Assembly (NCBI GenBank): GCA_964480945.1 | Contig: CAYZRX010000108.1 | Location: forward strand, 1-9,124 | Direction: 5' to 3' | DNA from: VGWB01 sp964480945 | GTDB taxonomy: Bacteria; Bacteroidota; Ignavibacteria; UBA10030 | Length of the DNA: 9,124 nucleotides | Shown here: positions 1 through 6,876 of the stretch, piece by piece | Position numbering within the stretch: the first letter of the stretch is position 1 | How the letters are laid out: each line of letters starts with the position of its first letter | Program-made: the position numbers and the translations under genes | Notes under the pieces: generated by a model | Database searches by the model: none | Told to the model about the DNA's origin: nothing | The model's input: the letters and a program-made list of their open reading frames with translations, nothing else

Positions 1-2
1 GT

Positions 3-2885
3 CTAACTATCTCTCACTATAAGATCCTCGAGAAGCTTGGTGGCGGGGGTATGGGTGTCGTCTACCGAGCCGAAGACACCAAGCTCAAGCGCACCGTTGC
101 TCTGAAGTTCCTTCCGGCGGATCTCACCCGCGACCCGGAAGCCAAGCTGCGCTTCATCCATGAAGCCCAATCCGCATCAGCACTGCAGCATAATCACATT
201 TGCACGATCCACGATATCGATGAAACCGATGATGGACAGATGTTCATCGTGATGGATTTCTACGCAGGCGAAACACTGAAGAAGAGAATTGAGCGTGGAC
301 CTCTTGCTATCAAGGAAGCGATTGACATAGCACTGCAAGTTGCGAAGGGGTTGGACGCCGCGCATGAAGCAGGCATCCTGCATCGTGACATCAAGCCGGC
401 GAATGTGATGATCACTTCGAAGGGTGAGGCGAAGATTGTCGACTTCGGCCTGGCGAAGCTGGCGGGACAAACGAAGCTCACAAAAGCAGGGTCAACGGTT
501 GGGACGGTGGCATATATGTCCCCGGAGCAGGTTCGCGGCGAAGAGGCCGATGAACAGACTGACATCTGGTCATTCGGAGTTTTGCTTTACGAACTAGTGA
601 CAGGTCAGTTGCCATTCCGGGGTGAGCATGAGTCGGCAATGATGTATTTGATCATGAATGAGGAACCAAAACCTCTGCGGGCTCTCCGACCTGAAACGCC
701 CGAAGCACTCGAGCAGATTGCCACTCAATGCCTGCAAAAAGATCGCACCCAACGCGCGAAAACGATTCGCGAAATCTCTGCGGCCCTATTGGACCTGCAA
801 GGAACGGTACCATTGGCGGTTCGTTGGTTCGAGCCGCGCTTGCTGTGGAAGACCATCAAACGCCCGGCTGTCTACATCCCGCTTGCGTTGGTGCTTCTCG
901 CGCTCGCCTATGGCATCTATGAGCTGATCGAAAAGAGCAACAGGGCGGCGTGGGCACGCGAAAATATCATTCCGAAAATCAGAACGCTGACTTCAGAAGA
1001 CAAGTTCGACTCCGCGTTCGCCTTGGCACGAATTGTGGAAAAGATTGTTCCCACAGATCCTGCATTTGTGGAATCCCGCGATTGGTATTCACAACGCGTC
1101 TCTGTGAATTCTGAGCCACCGGGTGCAACAATACTGTGGCGATTGTACTCGGATTCGACAGAGCCCGGGGTCGCTCTCGGAGTGACGCCTGACAGCAATA
1201 TTCGATTCCCGAAAGGAATTTCCTTCCTGCGGATAGAAAAGGAAGGATACGAGCCATTCGAGGGACCGGTTGCCAGTTATGAAATCAGTTCAACGACTTT
1301 CAGGCTTCATCCGGTCGGGACTTCTCCGCCGGGGATGATATGGGTGCCCGGGGGCATGCATAAACTTCGACTTCCCAATCTTCAACAGATTGACTCGGTC
1401 GCAATCCCGGACTATTTCATCGATCGATACGAAGTCACGAACAAACAGTTCAAGCAATTTGTTGATGCCGGGGGGTATCAGAACCGCCAATTCTGGAAGC
1501 TCCCTTTCACAAAGCCAGGAAAGAACCTGACATGGGAGCAGGCCATGGCAGAATTCCGGGACGTCACCGGAATGACAGGCCCGGCAACCTGGGATCTTGG
1601 TACTTTCCCTGAAGGCAAAGGTGATTATCCCGTCGCTGGAGTCAGCTGGTACGAAGCCGCGGCGTATGCAGAATATGCCGGCAAGAATCTGCCGACTATT
1701 TTTCACTGGAGTGTAGTCGCCGGGACAGAATTCAGTTCCGCCATTGTTCCGATGAGCAATTTCAGCGGCGTGGGTACTTCTGCAGTTGGTTCGTTCAGGG
1801 GCATCAGTCGCTTCGGAGTGCGTGACCAGGCCGGAAATGTGCGCGAATGGTGCCGGAATGAATCCTATTCGAAAAGATATATCCTTGGCGGGGGCTGGAA
1901 CGACCTGAAATATATGTTCAGCGCCGCGTTCACCCAGGATCCATTTGACCGTTCTGTGACGAACGGCTTCCGATGTATGAAGTACATCGGCACTGACGGA
2001 AATCGACAGATTCTTGAACGGCCATTGAGTGTTTCGGCCCGTGATTACAGCAAAGAACGTCCATGTTCTGATGATGTGTTCCGTTACTACCGCTCTCTCT
2101 TCAATTACGACAAGACCCCGCTGCGAGCTGTCATTGAATCGACCGATAGTTCTTCACCCTACTGGTATGTCCAGAAGATATCGTTCAACGCTGCATATGG
2201 GAATGAGAGAATGGCCGCGTACCTGTTTCTGCCTCGTGAGAAGCGTGGTCCTTTCCAGGCTGTGGTGTTCTTTCCTGGGGCGGATGCAATTTACGATAGG
2301 AGGCTCAGTGACCCGGCGGGCATGCCCAAGGATTTTGATTTCATCATCAGAAGTGGAAGAGCCGTGCTCTTTCCCCTCTACAAATCCACGTTTGAGCGAG
2401 CGGATGATTTGAAGTCAGATGTTCCGGCGATGACGAACTCCTATCGGGATCATGTTATTATGTGGGTCAAGGATGTTTCGCGCTCGATCGACTATATGGA
2501 GACACGAAGCGATCTCGACTGCTCGAAGCTCGCTTACTACGGTATAAGCTGGGGCGGGCGCATGGGTGCCATTGTGCCCGCTGTAGAGACAAGGTTGAGG
2601 GCAGTGGTTTTGCATGTCGCCGGTCTCGCCGAGCAGAGGTCGTTCCCTGAGGTAGATGCGCTTAACTACGTTTCGCGTGTCAAGGTACCGGTTCTCATGC
2701 TGAACGGGGAGTACGACCACTTCTTTCCGCCTGAGACTGCCGTGAAGCCGATGTACAAACTACTGGGAACCCCGCTCGACCAAAAGAAGTCCTTCTTGTA
2801 TCCGTCGGGTCACTCAGTTCCGAGAAATGAGCTTATAAAGGAATCAAGAGAATGGCTGGATCGCTGGCTTGGTCCGGTCCAATGA
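3..2885 (+). CDS. Ser/Thr protein kinase with PEGA, FGE-sulfatase-like and alpha/beta hydrolase modules (5' partial)
   Basis: This is a membrane-bound Hanks-type kinase fused to sensor and hydrolase modules. The frame is open to the left edge: bases 3-50 encode TISHYKILEKLGGGG, the usual start of the glycine-rich loop, so the true start lies upstream and the ATG at 51 is internal. Numbering from that ATG, the ATP-binding Lys is K19 (VALKF), the catalytic loop is HRDIKPAN at 111-118, DFG is at 131-133 and SPE at 157-159, so the kinase should be active. A single membrane helix lies at about 273-293. A PEGA-like segment follows at about 352-420 (NSEPPGA, then EKEGYEPF). An FGE/SUMF1-like domain covers about 429-645 (WVPGG, YEVTNKQF, VSWYEAAAYAEYAG, DQAGNVREW, GFRC). 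It lacks the paired cysteines of true formylglycine-generating enzymes, so it is probably a binding or structural module. The C-terminus, about 700-944, is a dienelactone-hydrolase-like fold with nucleophile S833 in GISWGG, D889 and H921. The kinase would face the cytoplasm and the rest the periplasm. The substrate is unknown. Confidence 0.93.
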   Translation, partial: LTISHYKILEKLGGGGMGVVYRAEDTKLKRTVALKFLPADLTRDPEAKLRFIHEAQSASALQHNHICTIHDIDETDDGQMFIVMDFYAGETLKKRIERGPLAIKEAIDIALQVAKGLDAAHEAGILHRDIKPANVMITSKGEAKIVDFGLAKLAGQTKLTKAGSTVGTVAYMSPEQVRGEEADEQTDIWSFGVLLYELVTGQLPFRGEHESAMMYLIMNEEPKPLRALRPETPEALEQIATQCLQKDRTQRAKTIREISAALLDLQGTVPLAVRWFEPRLLWKTIKRPAVYIPLALVLLALAYGIYELIEKSNRAAWARENIIPKIRTLTSEDKFDSAFALARIVEKIVPTDPAFVESRDWYSQRVSVNSEPPGATILWRLYSDSTEPGVALGVTPDSNIRFPKGISFLRIEKEGYEPFEGPVASYEISSTTFRLHPVGTSPPGMIWVPGGMHKLRLPNLQQIDSVAIPDYFIDRYEVTNKQFKQFVDAGGYQNRQFWKLPFTKPGKNLTWEQAMAEFRDVTGMTGPATWDLGTFPEGKGDYPVAGVSWYEAAAYAEYAGKNLPTIFHWSVVAGTEFSSAIVPMSNFSGVGTSAVGSFRGISRFGVRDQAGNVREWCRNESYSKRYILGGGWNDLKYMFSAAFTQDPFDRSVTNGFRCMKYIGTDGNRQILERPLSVSARDYSKERPCSDDVFRYYRSLFNYDKTPLRAVIESTDSSSPYWYVQKISFNAAYGNERMAAYLFLPREKRGPFQAVVFFPGADAIYDRRLSDPAGMPKDFDFIIRSGRAVLFPLYKSTFERADDLKSDVPAMTNSYRDHVIMWVKDVSRSIDYMETRSDLDCSKLAYYGISWGGRMGAIVPAVETRLRAVVLHVAGLAEQRSFPEVDALNYVSRVKVPVLMLNGEYDHFFPPETAVKPMYKLLGTPLDQKKSFLYPSGHSVPRNELIKESREWLDRWLGPVQ

Positions 2886-2955
2886 CCTTTTCGACTTGGG
2901 GAACCAGAATGCGACAGGTCGCCGAGGATAATGAGTCATCCAGCATTCATTGACT

Positions 2956-2962
2956 GAGGAGG
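2956..2962 (+). promoter_or_regulatory. Ribosome binding site of the serine hydrolase gene
   Basis: GAGGAGG matches the anti-Shine-Dalgarno sequence and lies 5 bases before the ATG at 2968. It decides the start in favour of 2968 over the TTG at 2950. Confidence 0.8.
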
Positions 2963-2967
2963 TCATC

Positions 2968-4671
2968 ATGAAAAATGCTCTTGCGGTTGTTGTGTCTCTG
3001 ATTGTCCTGTTGGCTTCATGCTCCGACCGAAAGCCCAATCAGGCGATCGGGTCCTTCATTGACAGCCTTATGAACGCTTCTTTCAAGCCGAATGCGCCCG
3101 GGGCTGTGGTTCTCGTAGCCAAGGACGGTGTACCGATCTTTCGCAAGGCATACGGACTCGCCAACTTGGAGCTCAATGTGCCGACGAAGCCTGAGCATGT
3201 TTTCGCCATCGGTTCCATGACTAAGCAATTCACAGCGGTATGCATGCTGCAACTAGTTCAGCAGGGGAAGGTTTCGTTGCAAGACGACATACGGAAGTAC
3301 CTCCAGGGCTACAATACACACGGACGCGTGATCACCATTGAAAACCTGCTCACGCATACGAGCGGCATACCCGATTTCATCGTCTATCCAGAGTTTGGAC
3401 AGCGAAAGGCGTTGGAGCAGTCGCAGGAAGAAATGCTCGCGTTCATCATGAAGGATCCGCTTCTGTTCGAGCCCGGCTCAGACTTCAGCTACAACAATTT
3501 CGGATACTACCTGGCAGGATTGATCATCGAGAGAGTATCTGGCATGAGATACAGCGAATATTTGCAGAAGAACATCTTTCAACCATCTGGCATGAAAAGC
3601 TCAACCACCGGGACGAGAGAGAATACGATTCCGTTGTTCGTCACGGGTTACAGATCAGTGGGCGGCTCGGTGTATCGACCGGGAGCGTACTTCAATTGGA
3701 AGTGGCTCCGGGGCATGGGTGACATACTTACGAGCGTTGATGATATGCTGCAGTGGGACGAGGCGCTCTACACGGACAAGCTCGTGAGACGCGATCTGCT
3801 GGAAAAGGCATGGTCTTCGTTTGTCCTGCCGGACGGTCGCAAGACAAACTACGGATATGGATGGGGCCTCTCGAAATTTCAGGACATGGAGATGATTTAC
3901 CATGCAGGGACGACAGGTGACTTCGGCAGTTGCGCTGTCCGAATCCCTTCGCAGCACATCTTCGCCGTTGTTCTCACCAACAACGGCAGCGGCTATGGTG
4001 CGGTCGTCTCAGCCGCGCGGCAAACTGCACTCAGATTGGCAGGAAAGTTGATGACAGAGCCGTCTGTTCGCAGCCTTTCGACAGCGCAATTGAGCGAATA
4101 TGTGGGAGTCTACGAAATGCACCACGGCGGGGGGGGGATGCTCATACTATCGAACTGGGGCCACGACAAGCTCTATCGCTATCTTACGCTCCAGGATACT
4201 ATCTTGTCTTCACAGTGGGGAGGTGGATCGAAAACAGCATTACTCAATGTGAGCAGGGATCTGTTCGTACTCAAACGATCGAACAATTACATACGATTCC
4301 AACGCGACAATAACGGAAGGATCAGTGCGCTGGAGAGCTACTGTGATCCATTTACGTATTCCCCCATTCGAACCGAGAGGCGGACGGATCTTCCACTGCC
4401 AAAAGCAAAGGTTCCTATTTCACTCGATGCGAAAACCCTCAAATCCTACGCAGGGAAGTACATTTTTGGCATTGACATATCCAGAAGAGTACGGGTTGAG
4501 GGATCGCACATCTACGCGGACGACATCGGAGAGATTTTCCCAGAAAGCCCAACCCGGTTCTTTTCCAAAACGTCCGGCGCGACTGTTGAGTTCATAAAGA
4601 ACTCCAAAGGCGCTGTCACCTCATCATTCTGGACCCGGTTGGGCAGGTATGAGGCAAAGAAGGTCGAATGA
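2968..4671 (+). CDS. Lipoprotein serine hydrolase, beta-lactamase (class C)/DD-peptidase family
   Basis: This is a penicillin-binding-protein-like serine hydrolase that probably acts on peptidoglycan peptides, D-amino-acid peptides or esters; a true antibiotic-resistance role is not implied. The start at 2968 is chosen because GAGGAGG at 2956-2962 sits 5 bases upstream; an in-frame TTG at 2950 has no such site. The protein is 567 residues. Residues 1-18 form a lipoprotein signal peptide with lipobox LASC, so C18 would be lipidated and the enzyme anchored in the envelope. The catalytic motifs are S83-M-T-K86 (SxxK), Y175-N-N177 (YxN) and H312-A-G314 in place of KTG, as in the esterase/DD-peptidase branch. 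The roughly 200 residues after the catalytic domain contain two similar starts, LSEYVGVYEM near 375 and LKSYAGKYIFG near 490, typical of the beta-barrel DUF3471-like domains following such hydrolases. A run of nine Gs lies at 4129-4137 at the beginning of the first of these. The gene follows the kinase by 82 bases and overlaps the next gene by 4. Confidence 0.92.
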   Translation: MKNALAVVVSLIVLLASCSDRKPNQAIGSFIDSLMNASFKPNAPGAVVLVAKDGVPIFRKAYGLANLELNVPTKPEHVFAIGSMTKQFTAVCMLQLVQQGKVSLQDDIRKYLQGYNTHGRVITIENLLTHTSGIPDFIVYPEFGQRKALEQSQEEMLAFIMKDPLLFEPGSDFSYNNFGYYLAGLIIERVSGMRYSEYLQKNIFQPSGMKSSTTGTRENTIPLFVTGYRSVGGSVYRPGAYFNWKWLRGMGDILTSVDDMLQWDEALYTDKLVRRDLLEKAWSSFVLPDGRKTNYGYGWGLSKFQDMEMIYHAGTTGDFGSCAVRIPSQHIFAVVLTNNGSGYGAVVSAARQTALRLAGKLMTEPSVRSLSTAQLSEYVGVYEMHHGGGGMLILSNWGHDKLYRYLTLQDTILSSQWGGGSKTALLNVSRDLFVLKRSNNYIRFQRDNNGRISALESYCDPFTYSPIRTERRTDLPLPKAKVPISLDAKTLKSYAGKYIFGIDISRRVRVEGSHIYADDIGEIFPESPTRFFSKTSGATVEFIKNSKGAVTSSFWTRLGRYEAKKVE

Positions 4672-4949
4672 CGAGCGACGTGCTGGCGAAAGCATATGTC
4701 CAAAAGGGGGATATTGATGCGGCAATCAGGGAGTATGAACGAATCACGACATTCGACCCGGCAAGCCGGGACAGAAGGCTGATCGATCCCCTCCATCGCT
4801 ACGAGTTGGCAAAGCTGTACGAGAAGAGAGGATCGAAAGAGAAAGCCGTCGCGCAATACGAGAAATTCCTTGCGCTTTGGAAAAACGCAGACGCGGACCG
4901 CGTAGAGCCGAAGGATGCGCGAGCAAGGTTGGCGAAGCTGAAGCGGTGA
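4668..4949 (+). CDS. Small TPR protein, probably the C-terminal remnant of a larger TPR protein
   Basis: A 93-residue protein with two tetratricopeptide-like helical hairpins, roughly residues 5-31 (LAKAYVQKGDIDAAIREYE, ending FDP) and 43-71 (YELAKLYEKRGSKEKAVAQY, ending LALW). TPRs mediate protein contacts; no catalytic motif is present. The ATG overlaps the stop of the serine hydrolase gene in an ATGA, and AGAAGG at 4658-4663 could serve as ribosome binding site, so translational coupling is plausible. The phrase pattern (FDPxSxDRRLI, then LAKLYEKxG, then EKFLxLWKxAD, then a short Lys-rich tail) is, from memory of the family, the usual last 90 residues of large kinase-TPR or adenylate-cyclase-TPR proteins. 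It may therefore be a detached tail that happens to remain open rather than an original small gene. There is no signal peptide, so if made it stays in the cytoplasm. Sure of the TPR call, unsure whether it is functional. Confidence 0.7.
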   Translation: MTSDVLAKAYVQKGDIDAAIREYERITTFDPASRDRRLIDPLHRYELAKLYEKRGSKEKAVAQYEKFLALWKNADADRVEPKDARARLAKLKR

Positions 4950-4993
4950 ACCCAATTCTTCGGCCGCAGATCGAGCCACACTATCACTGCATT

Positions 4994-5581
4994 ATGATCG
5001 GGGGAACCGGAAAACAGAGAAAACGTCTTCGGCTGAAGGAGTATGATTACTCTCAGCCCGGGGCATATTTCGTGACGATTTGCACGAAGGATCGGGAGCA
5101 CCGTTTTGGAGAAATCGTAGACGGAGAGATGCAGGGGAATGATTCGGCAGCGGTGGTACGATCGTCTTGGAACGATTTGCCGAATCATTACCCAAGTGTC
5201 GAATTGGGTGAATTTGTCATCATGCCCAACCACGTGCACGGGATCATCATTATTTTGGAGAATGACACAATGGTAGGGGATGGTTTGAAACCATCCCCTA
5301 CCAGAAAATTCCCATTATCGGAAATCGTCCGTGCGTTCAAGACGTTTTCTGCAAGACGAATCAATGAAATCAGCAACACCCCAGGCACGCCCGTCTGGCA
5401 ACGCGCCTATTACGAACACATAATCCGCGACGACCGATCTCTGGGCCGAATCCGTGAATATATCGCTGACAACCCTCAACGGTGGGAATCGGATAAAGAG
5501 AATTCCGACCGCAGAGCGAATGATGATTTTGACCGTTGGCTGTCTACAGCAGGCAAACGACCAATCCGGAAGGGGTCATGA
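4994..5581 (+). CDS. REP-associated tyrosine transposase (RAYT, Y1/HUH family)
   Basis: This is a single-strand DNA nuclease of the IS200/IS605-related TnpA_REP group; characterised RAYTs cut and rejoin DNA at REP hairpins. From the ATG at 4994 the protein has 195 residues, a normal size. The N-terminus has the family pattern LRLKEYDYSQPGAYFVTICT (13-32). The HUH motif is H80-V-H82 in VIMPNHVHGIIII, and the nucleophilic tyrosine is Y139 or Y140 in WQRAYYEHIIRD, followed by IREYIADNPQRW. The frame is open back to 4877 but those residues overlap the TPR gene and do not look like the family. A GTG at 4946 overlapping the TPR stop is an alternative start. Neither start has a clear Shine-Dalgarno site. 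Residues 93-104 are encoded by a perfect palindrome lying between the two catalytic motifs. The last residues (GKRPIRKGS) are encoded by what looks like the leader of the next, broken kinase gene, so the natural C-terminus may have been replaced. No flanking terminal repeats typical of a complete IS are visible. Confidence 0.9.
   Translation: MIGGTGKQRKRLRLKEYDYSQPGAYFVTICTKDREHRFGEIVDGEMQGNDSAAVVRSSWNDLPNHYPSVELGEFVIMPNHVHGIIIILENDTMVGDGLKPSPTRKFPLSEIVRAFKTFSARRINEISNTPGTPVWQRAYYEHIIRDDRSLGRIREYIADNPQRWESDKENSDRRANDDFDRWLSTAGKRPIRKGS
5271..5303. repeat. Perfect 33-base palindrome (REP-like hairpin) inside the RAYT gene
   Basis: The left arm TGGTAGGGGATGGTTT (5271-5286) and its exact complement at 5288-5303 flank a single G at 5287. 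In single-stranded form this gives a long GC-containing hairpin. In the transposase frame it reads VGDGLKPSPT, and in the opposite strand VGDGFKPSPT. REP elements recognised by RAYTs are palindromes of about this size, so it may be a REP copy of the same family. That link is inferred; no second copy occurs in this window. Confidence 0.85.
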
Positions 5582-5664
5582 TGATAGGACAAACGATCTC
5601 TGACTACAAGATGCGCGAGAAACCCCGCCAGAAAGATAGCGGGTAAGTCGGCGAGGGAGGCATG
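5578..5664 (+). pseudogene. Decayed N-terminal start of a second Ser/Thr kinase gene
   Basis: After an AAGGGG ribosome-binding-like stretch the codons from 5578 read MMIGQTISDYKMREK, matching the start of kinases such as the one at the left edge (TISHYKILEKLGGGG). The frame then reads seven unrelated codons and stops at TAA 5644-5646. Directly after, in the same frame, bases 5650-5664 encode GEGGM, the kinase glycine-rich loop. About 24 extra bases with a stop therefore separate EK from GEGGM. Nothing kinase-like follows: the rest of the gene is gone. The ATG overlaps the stop of the transposase gene. A 22-residue peptide could still be made but would have no kinase function. The insert (starting CCCGCCAGAAAG) might be a diverged tandem copy of the preceding eight codons, but similarity is weak. 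Confidence 0.7.
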
Positions 5665-5692
5665 TCCCAAATTTCCCCACGGACGTTTTCTG

Positions 5693-5707
5693 TCCCGCTT
5701 TGCGGGA
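5693..5707. repeat. Short perfect hairpin TCCCGC-TTT-GCGGGA
   Basis: A 6-base stem with a 3-base loop lies in the non-coding stretch between the kinase remnant and the methyltransferase gene. It is not followed by a T-run, so it is unlikely to be an intrinsic terminator as it stands. It may be part of a dispersed palindromic repeat. Confidence 0.5.
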
Positions 5708-5738
5708 TTCCTTACAACGGGACCCGCCTCTTCAGATT

Positions 5739-5793
5739 CAGACGGGCAGGCGGCGAATTTCGCGGTACGGAATCTCTCCAGACGGGCTGGCGG
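5739..5793. repeat. Direct repeat pair, 15-mers spaced 40 bases apart, upstream of the methyltransferase gene
   Basis: CAGACGGGCAGGCGG (5739-5753) and CAGACGGGCTGGCGG (5779-5793) differ at one base. Between them lies the small palindrome GCGAATTTCGC at 5753-5763. The remainder of the 5665-5825 stretch holds no gene that can be supported. The pair could be a regulator site for the methyltransferase gene or a leftover of a repeat element; the sequence does not decide. Confidence 0.45.
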
Positions 5794-5825
5794 AAGCCCC
5801 CTTGTATTATTCAATTGAGGCGCTT

Positions 5826-6839
5826 ATGAGTCCACCGCTGCCAAACAAGAAGAGAAGACTATCTCCTTCGAGCATTCACGAGGCTGTCTACGCCTTTCGC
5901 ACCGCTCGGGTTCTACTGACAGCCTACGAGCTCGATCTCTTCACCGCGCTCGATACTGGTCCGAAGACATCGGCAGAGGTTGGCCATCTCCTGGGAACGG
6001 ACCAGCGAGCAACGGACAGACTGATGAACGCCCTCTGCGCAATGGGATACCTCAAGAAGAAAAAAGGAGTGTTCACGAACGCGCCCCTTGCGGCTCGTTT
6101 TCTGGTGAAAGGCAAGCCGGAGTACCTGGCGGGGATCATGCATTCGGTCAGCCTGTGGAGAACGTGGAGCACGCTCACGGACGCCGTTCGTGCCGGCACA
6201 TCGGTTCTGATGCGCGGGGAAGTAAACGAGCGCCGAGAGGATTGGCTGGAAGCCTTCATCGGGGCGATGCACGCACGGGCGTTCAAGCAGGCGCCGACCG
6301 TCATCAAGCTTCTGGACCTGAGAGGCGTACGGCGCGTGCTCGACGTTGGCGGAGGATCGGCGGCTTTCTCTATGGCCTTCGTGCGGGCCAAAAAGGACAT
6401 TCACGCCGTCGTGTTTGACCTCCCAAATGTCATTCCTTTGTCTCGCCAGTACATCGAGGCGGAGCATCTCTCCGACAGGATCGATACGGCCGTCGGGGAT
6501 TACACGGTCGATTCGCTTGGCAGCGGCTTCGATCTGGCGTTTCTCTCAGCCGTCATTCACAGCAACTCTGCCCAAGTCAACAAGATCCTCTTCAAGAAGG
6601 TCGCCGACGCTCTGAAACCGAACGGACAGATCGTCGTCCAGGATCACATCATGAGCGAAGATCGGACCAATCCGCCTGGCGGCGCGCTCTTCGCGCTGAA
6701 CATGCTGGTCGGCACGAAAGCCGGCGACACGTACACGGAATCGGAAGTCCGGAGCTGGATGGAGGAGGCAGGATTCCAGAGCATCCGCAGGAAAGGGAGC
6801 CCCCTCGGCAACGACCTGATGATTGGAAGGAAGAAATAG
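5826..6839 (+). CDS. SAM-dependent O-methyltransferase (family 2, acetylserotonin O-methyltransferase-like)
   Basis: This 337-residue enzyme would transfer a methyl group from S-adenosylmethionine to a small-molecule hydroxyl; related enzymes act in pigment, quinone-like and secondary-metabolite pathways. The start at 5826 is chosen because GAGG at 5817-5820 is 5 bases upstream and the protein then has family length; the frame is open back to 5700 but the extra residues are repeat-derived. Residues about 15-110 form the winged-helix dimerisation domain (TAYELDLFTALDTGPKTSAE, then DRLMNALCAMGYL). The SAM-binding motif I is VLDVGGGSAAFS (171-182), followed by the acidic VVFDLP (196-200) and VGDY (223-226). 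ALKPNGQIVVQD (262-273) is the conserved strand before the C-terminal part. At the place where plant-type enzymes have the catalytic His there is VIHSNS with H245, so the base may be kept. The substrate cannot be read from the sequence, and no biosynthetic partner gene is adjacent. Confidence 0.9.
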   Translation: MSPPLPNKKRRLSPSSIHEAVYAFRTARVLLTAYELDLFTALDTGPKTSAEVGHLLGTDQRATDRLMNALCAMGYLKKKKGVFTNAPLAARFLVKGKPEYLAGIMHSVSLWRTWSTLTDAVRAGTSVLMRGEVNERREDWLEAFIGAMHARAFKQAPTVIKLLDLRGVRRVLDVGGGSAAFSMAFVRAKKDIHAVVFDLPNVIPLSRQYIEAEHLSDRIDTAVGDYTVDSLGSGFDLAFLSAVIHSNSAQVNKILFKKVADALKPNGQIVVQDHIMSEDRTNPPGGALFALNMLVGTKAGDTYTESEVRSWMEEAGFQSIRRKGSPLGNDLMIGRKK

Positions 6840-6842
6840 AGA

Positions 6843-6870
6843 GATCACTCAATCGGGCCATCGGGTGATC
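6843..6870 (+). terminator. Stem-loop just after the methyltransferase stop, weak terminator candidate
   Basis: GATCACTC (6843-6850) pairs with GGGTGATC (6863-6870) with one T-G wobble and a 12-base loop. It starts 4 bases after the stop codon, a fitting place for a 3' end structure. It lacks a following T-run, and overlaps the octamer repeat, so it may be incidental. Confidence 0.3.
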
Positions 6871-6876
6871 GGATGA
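6853..6876. repeat. Three tandem copies of an 8-base unit
   Basis: TCGGGCCA, TCGGGTGA and TCGGATGA follow each other without a gap. On the opposite strand the frame reads NHPITRWPD, a peptide pattern I associate with degenerate dispersed repeats in environmental genomes. The rest of 6840-6961 shows no supportable gene. Confidence 0.55.

Noticed and set aside
2968..4671. Reading the serine hydrolase as an antibiotic-resistance beta-lactamase.
   Set aside because: The third motif is HAG rather than KTG and there are C-terminal beta domains and a lipobox, which fit the broad esterase/DD-peptidase branch.
4757..4770. Palindrome CCCGGC-AA-GCCGGG inside the TPR gene.
   Set aside because: It encodes ordinary conserved TPR residues (DPASRD) and is short; no sign of regulatory use.
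4877..4993. Upstream extension of the transposase frame to an ATG at 4877.
   Set aside because: It overlaps the TPR gene by 73 bases and the extra residues are Arg-rich with no family similarity; the ATG at 4994 gives a normal RAYT.
5700..5825. N-terminal extension of the methyltransferase to 5700.
   Set aside because: The extra residues come from the repeat-rich leader, and a ribosome binding site supports 5826.
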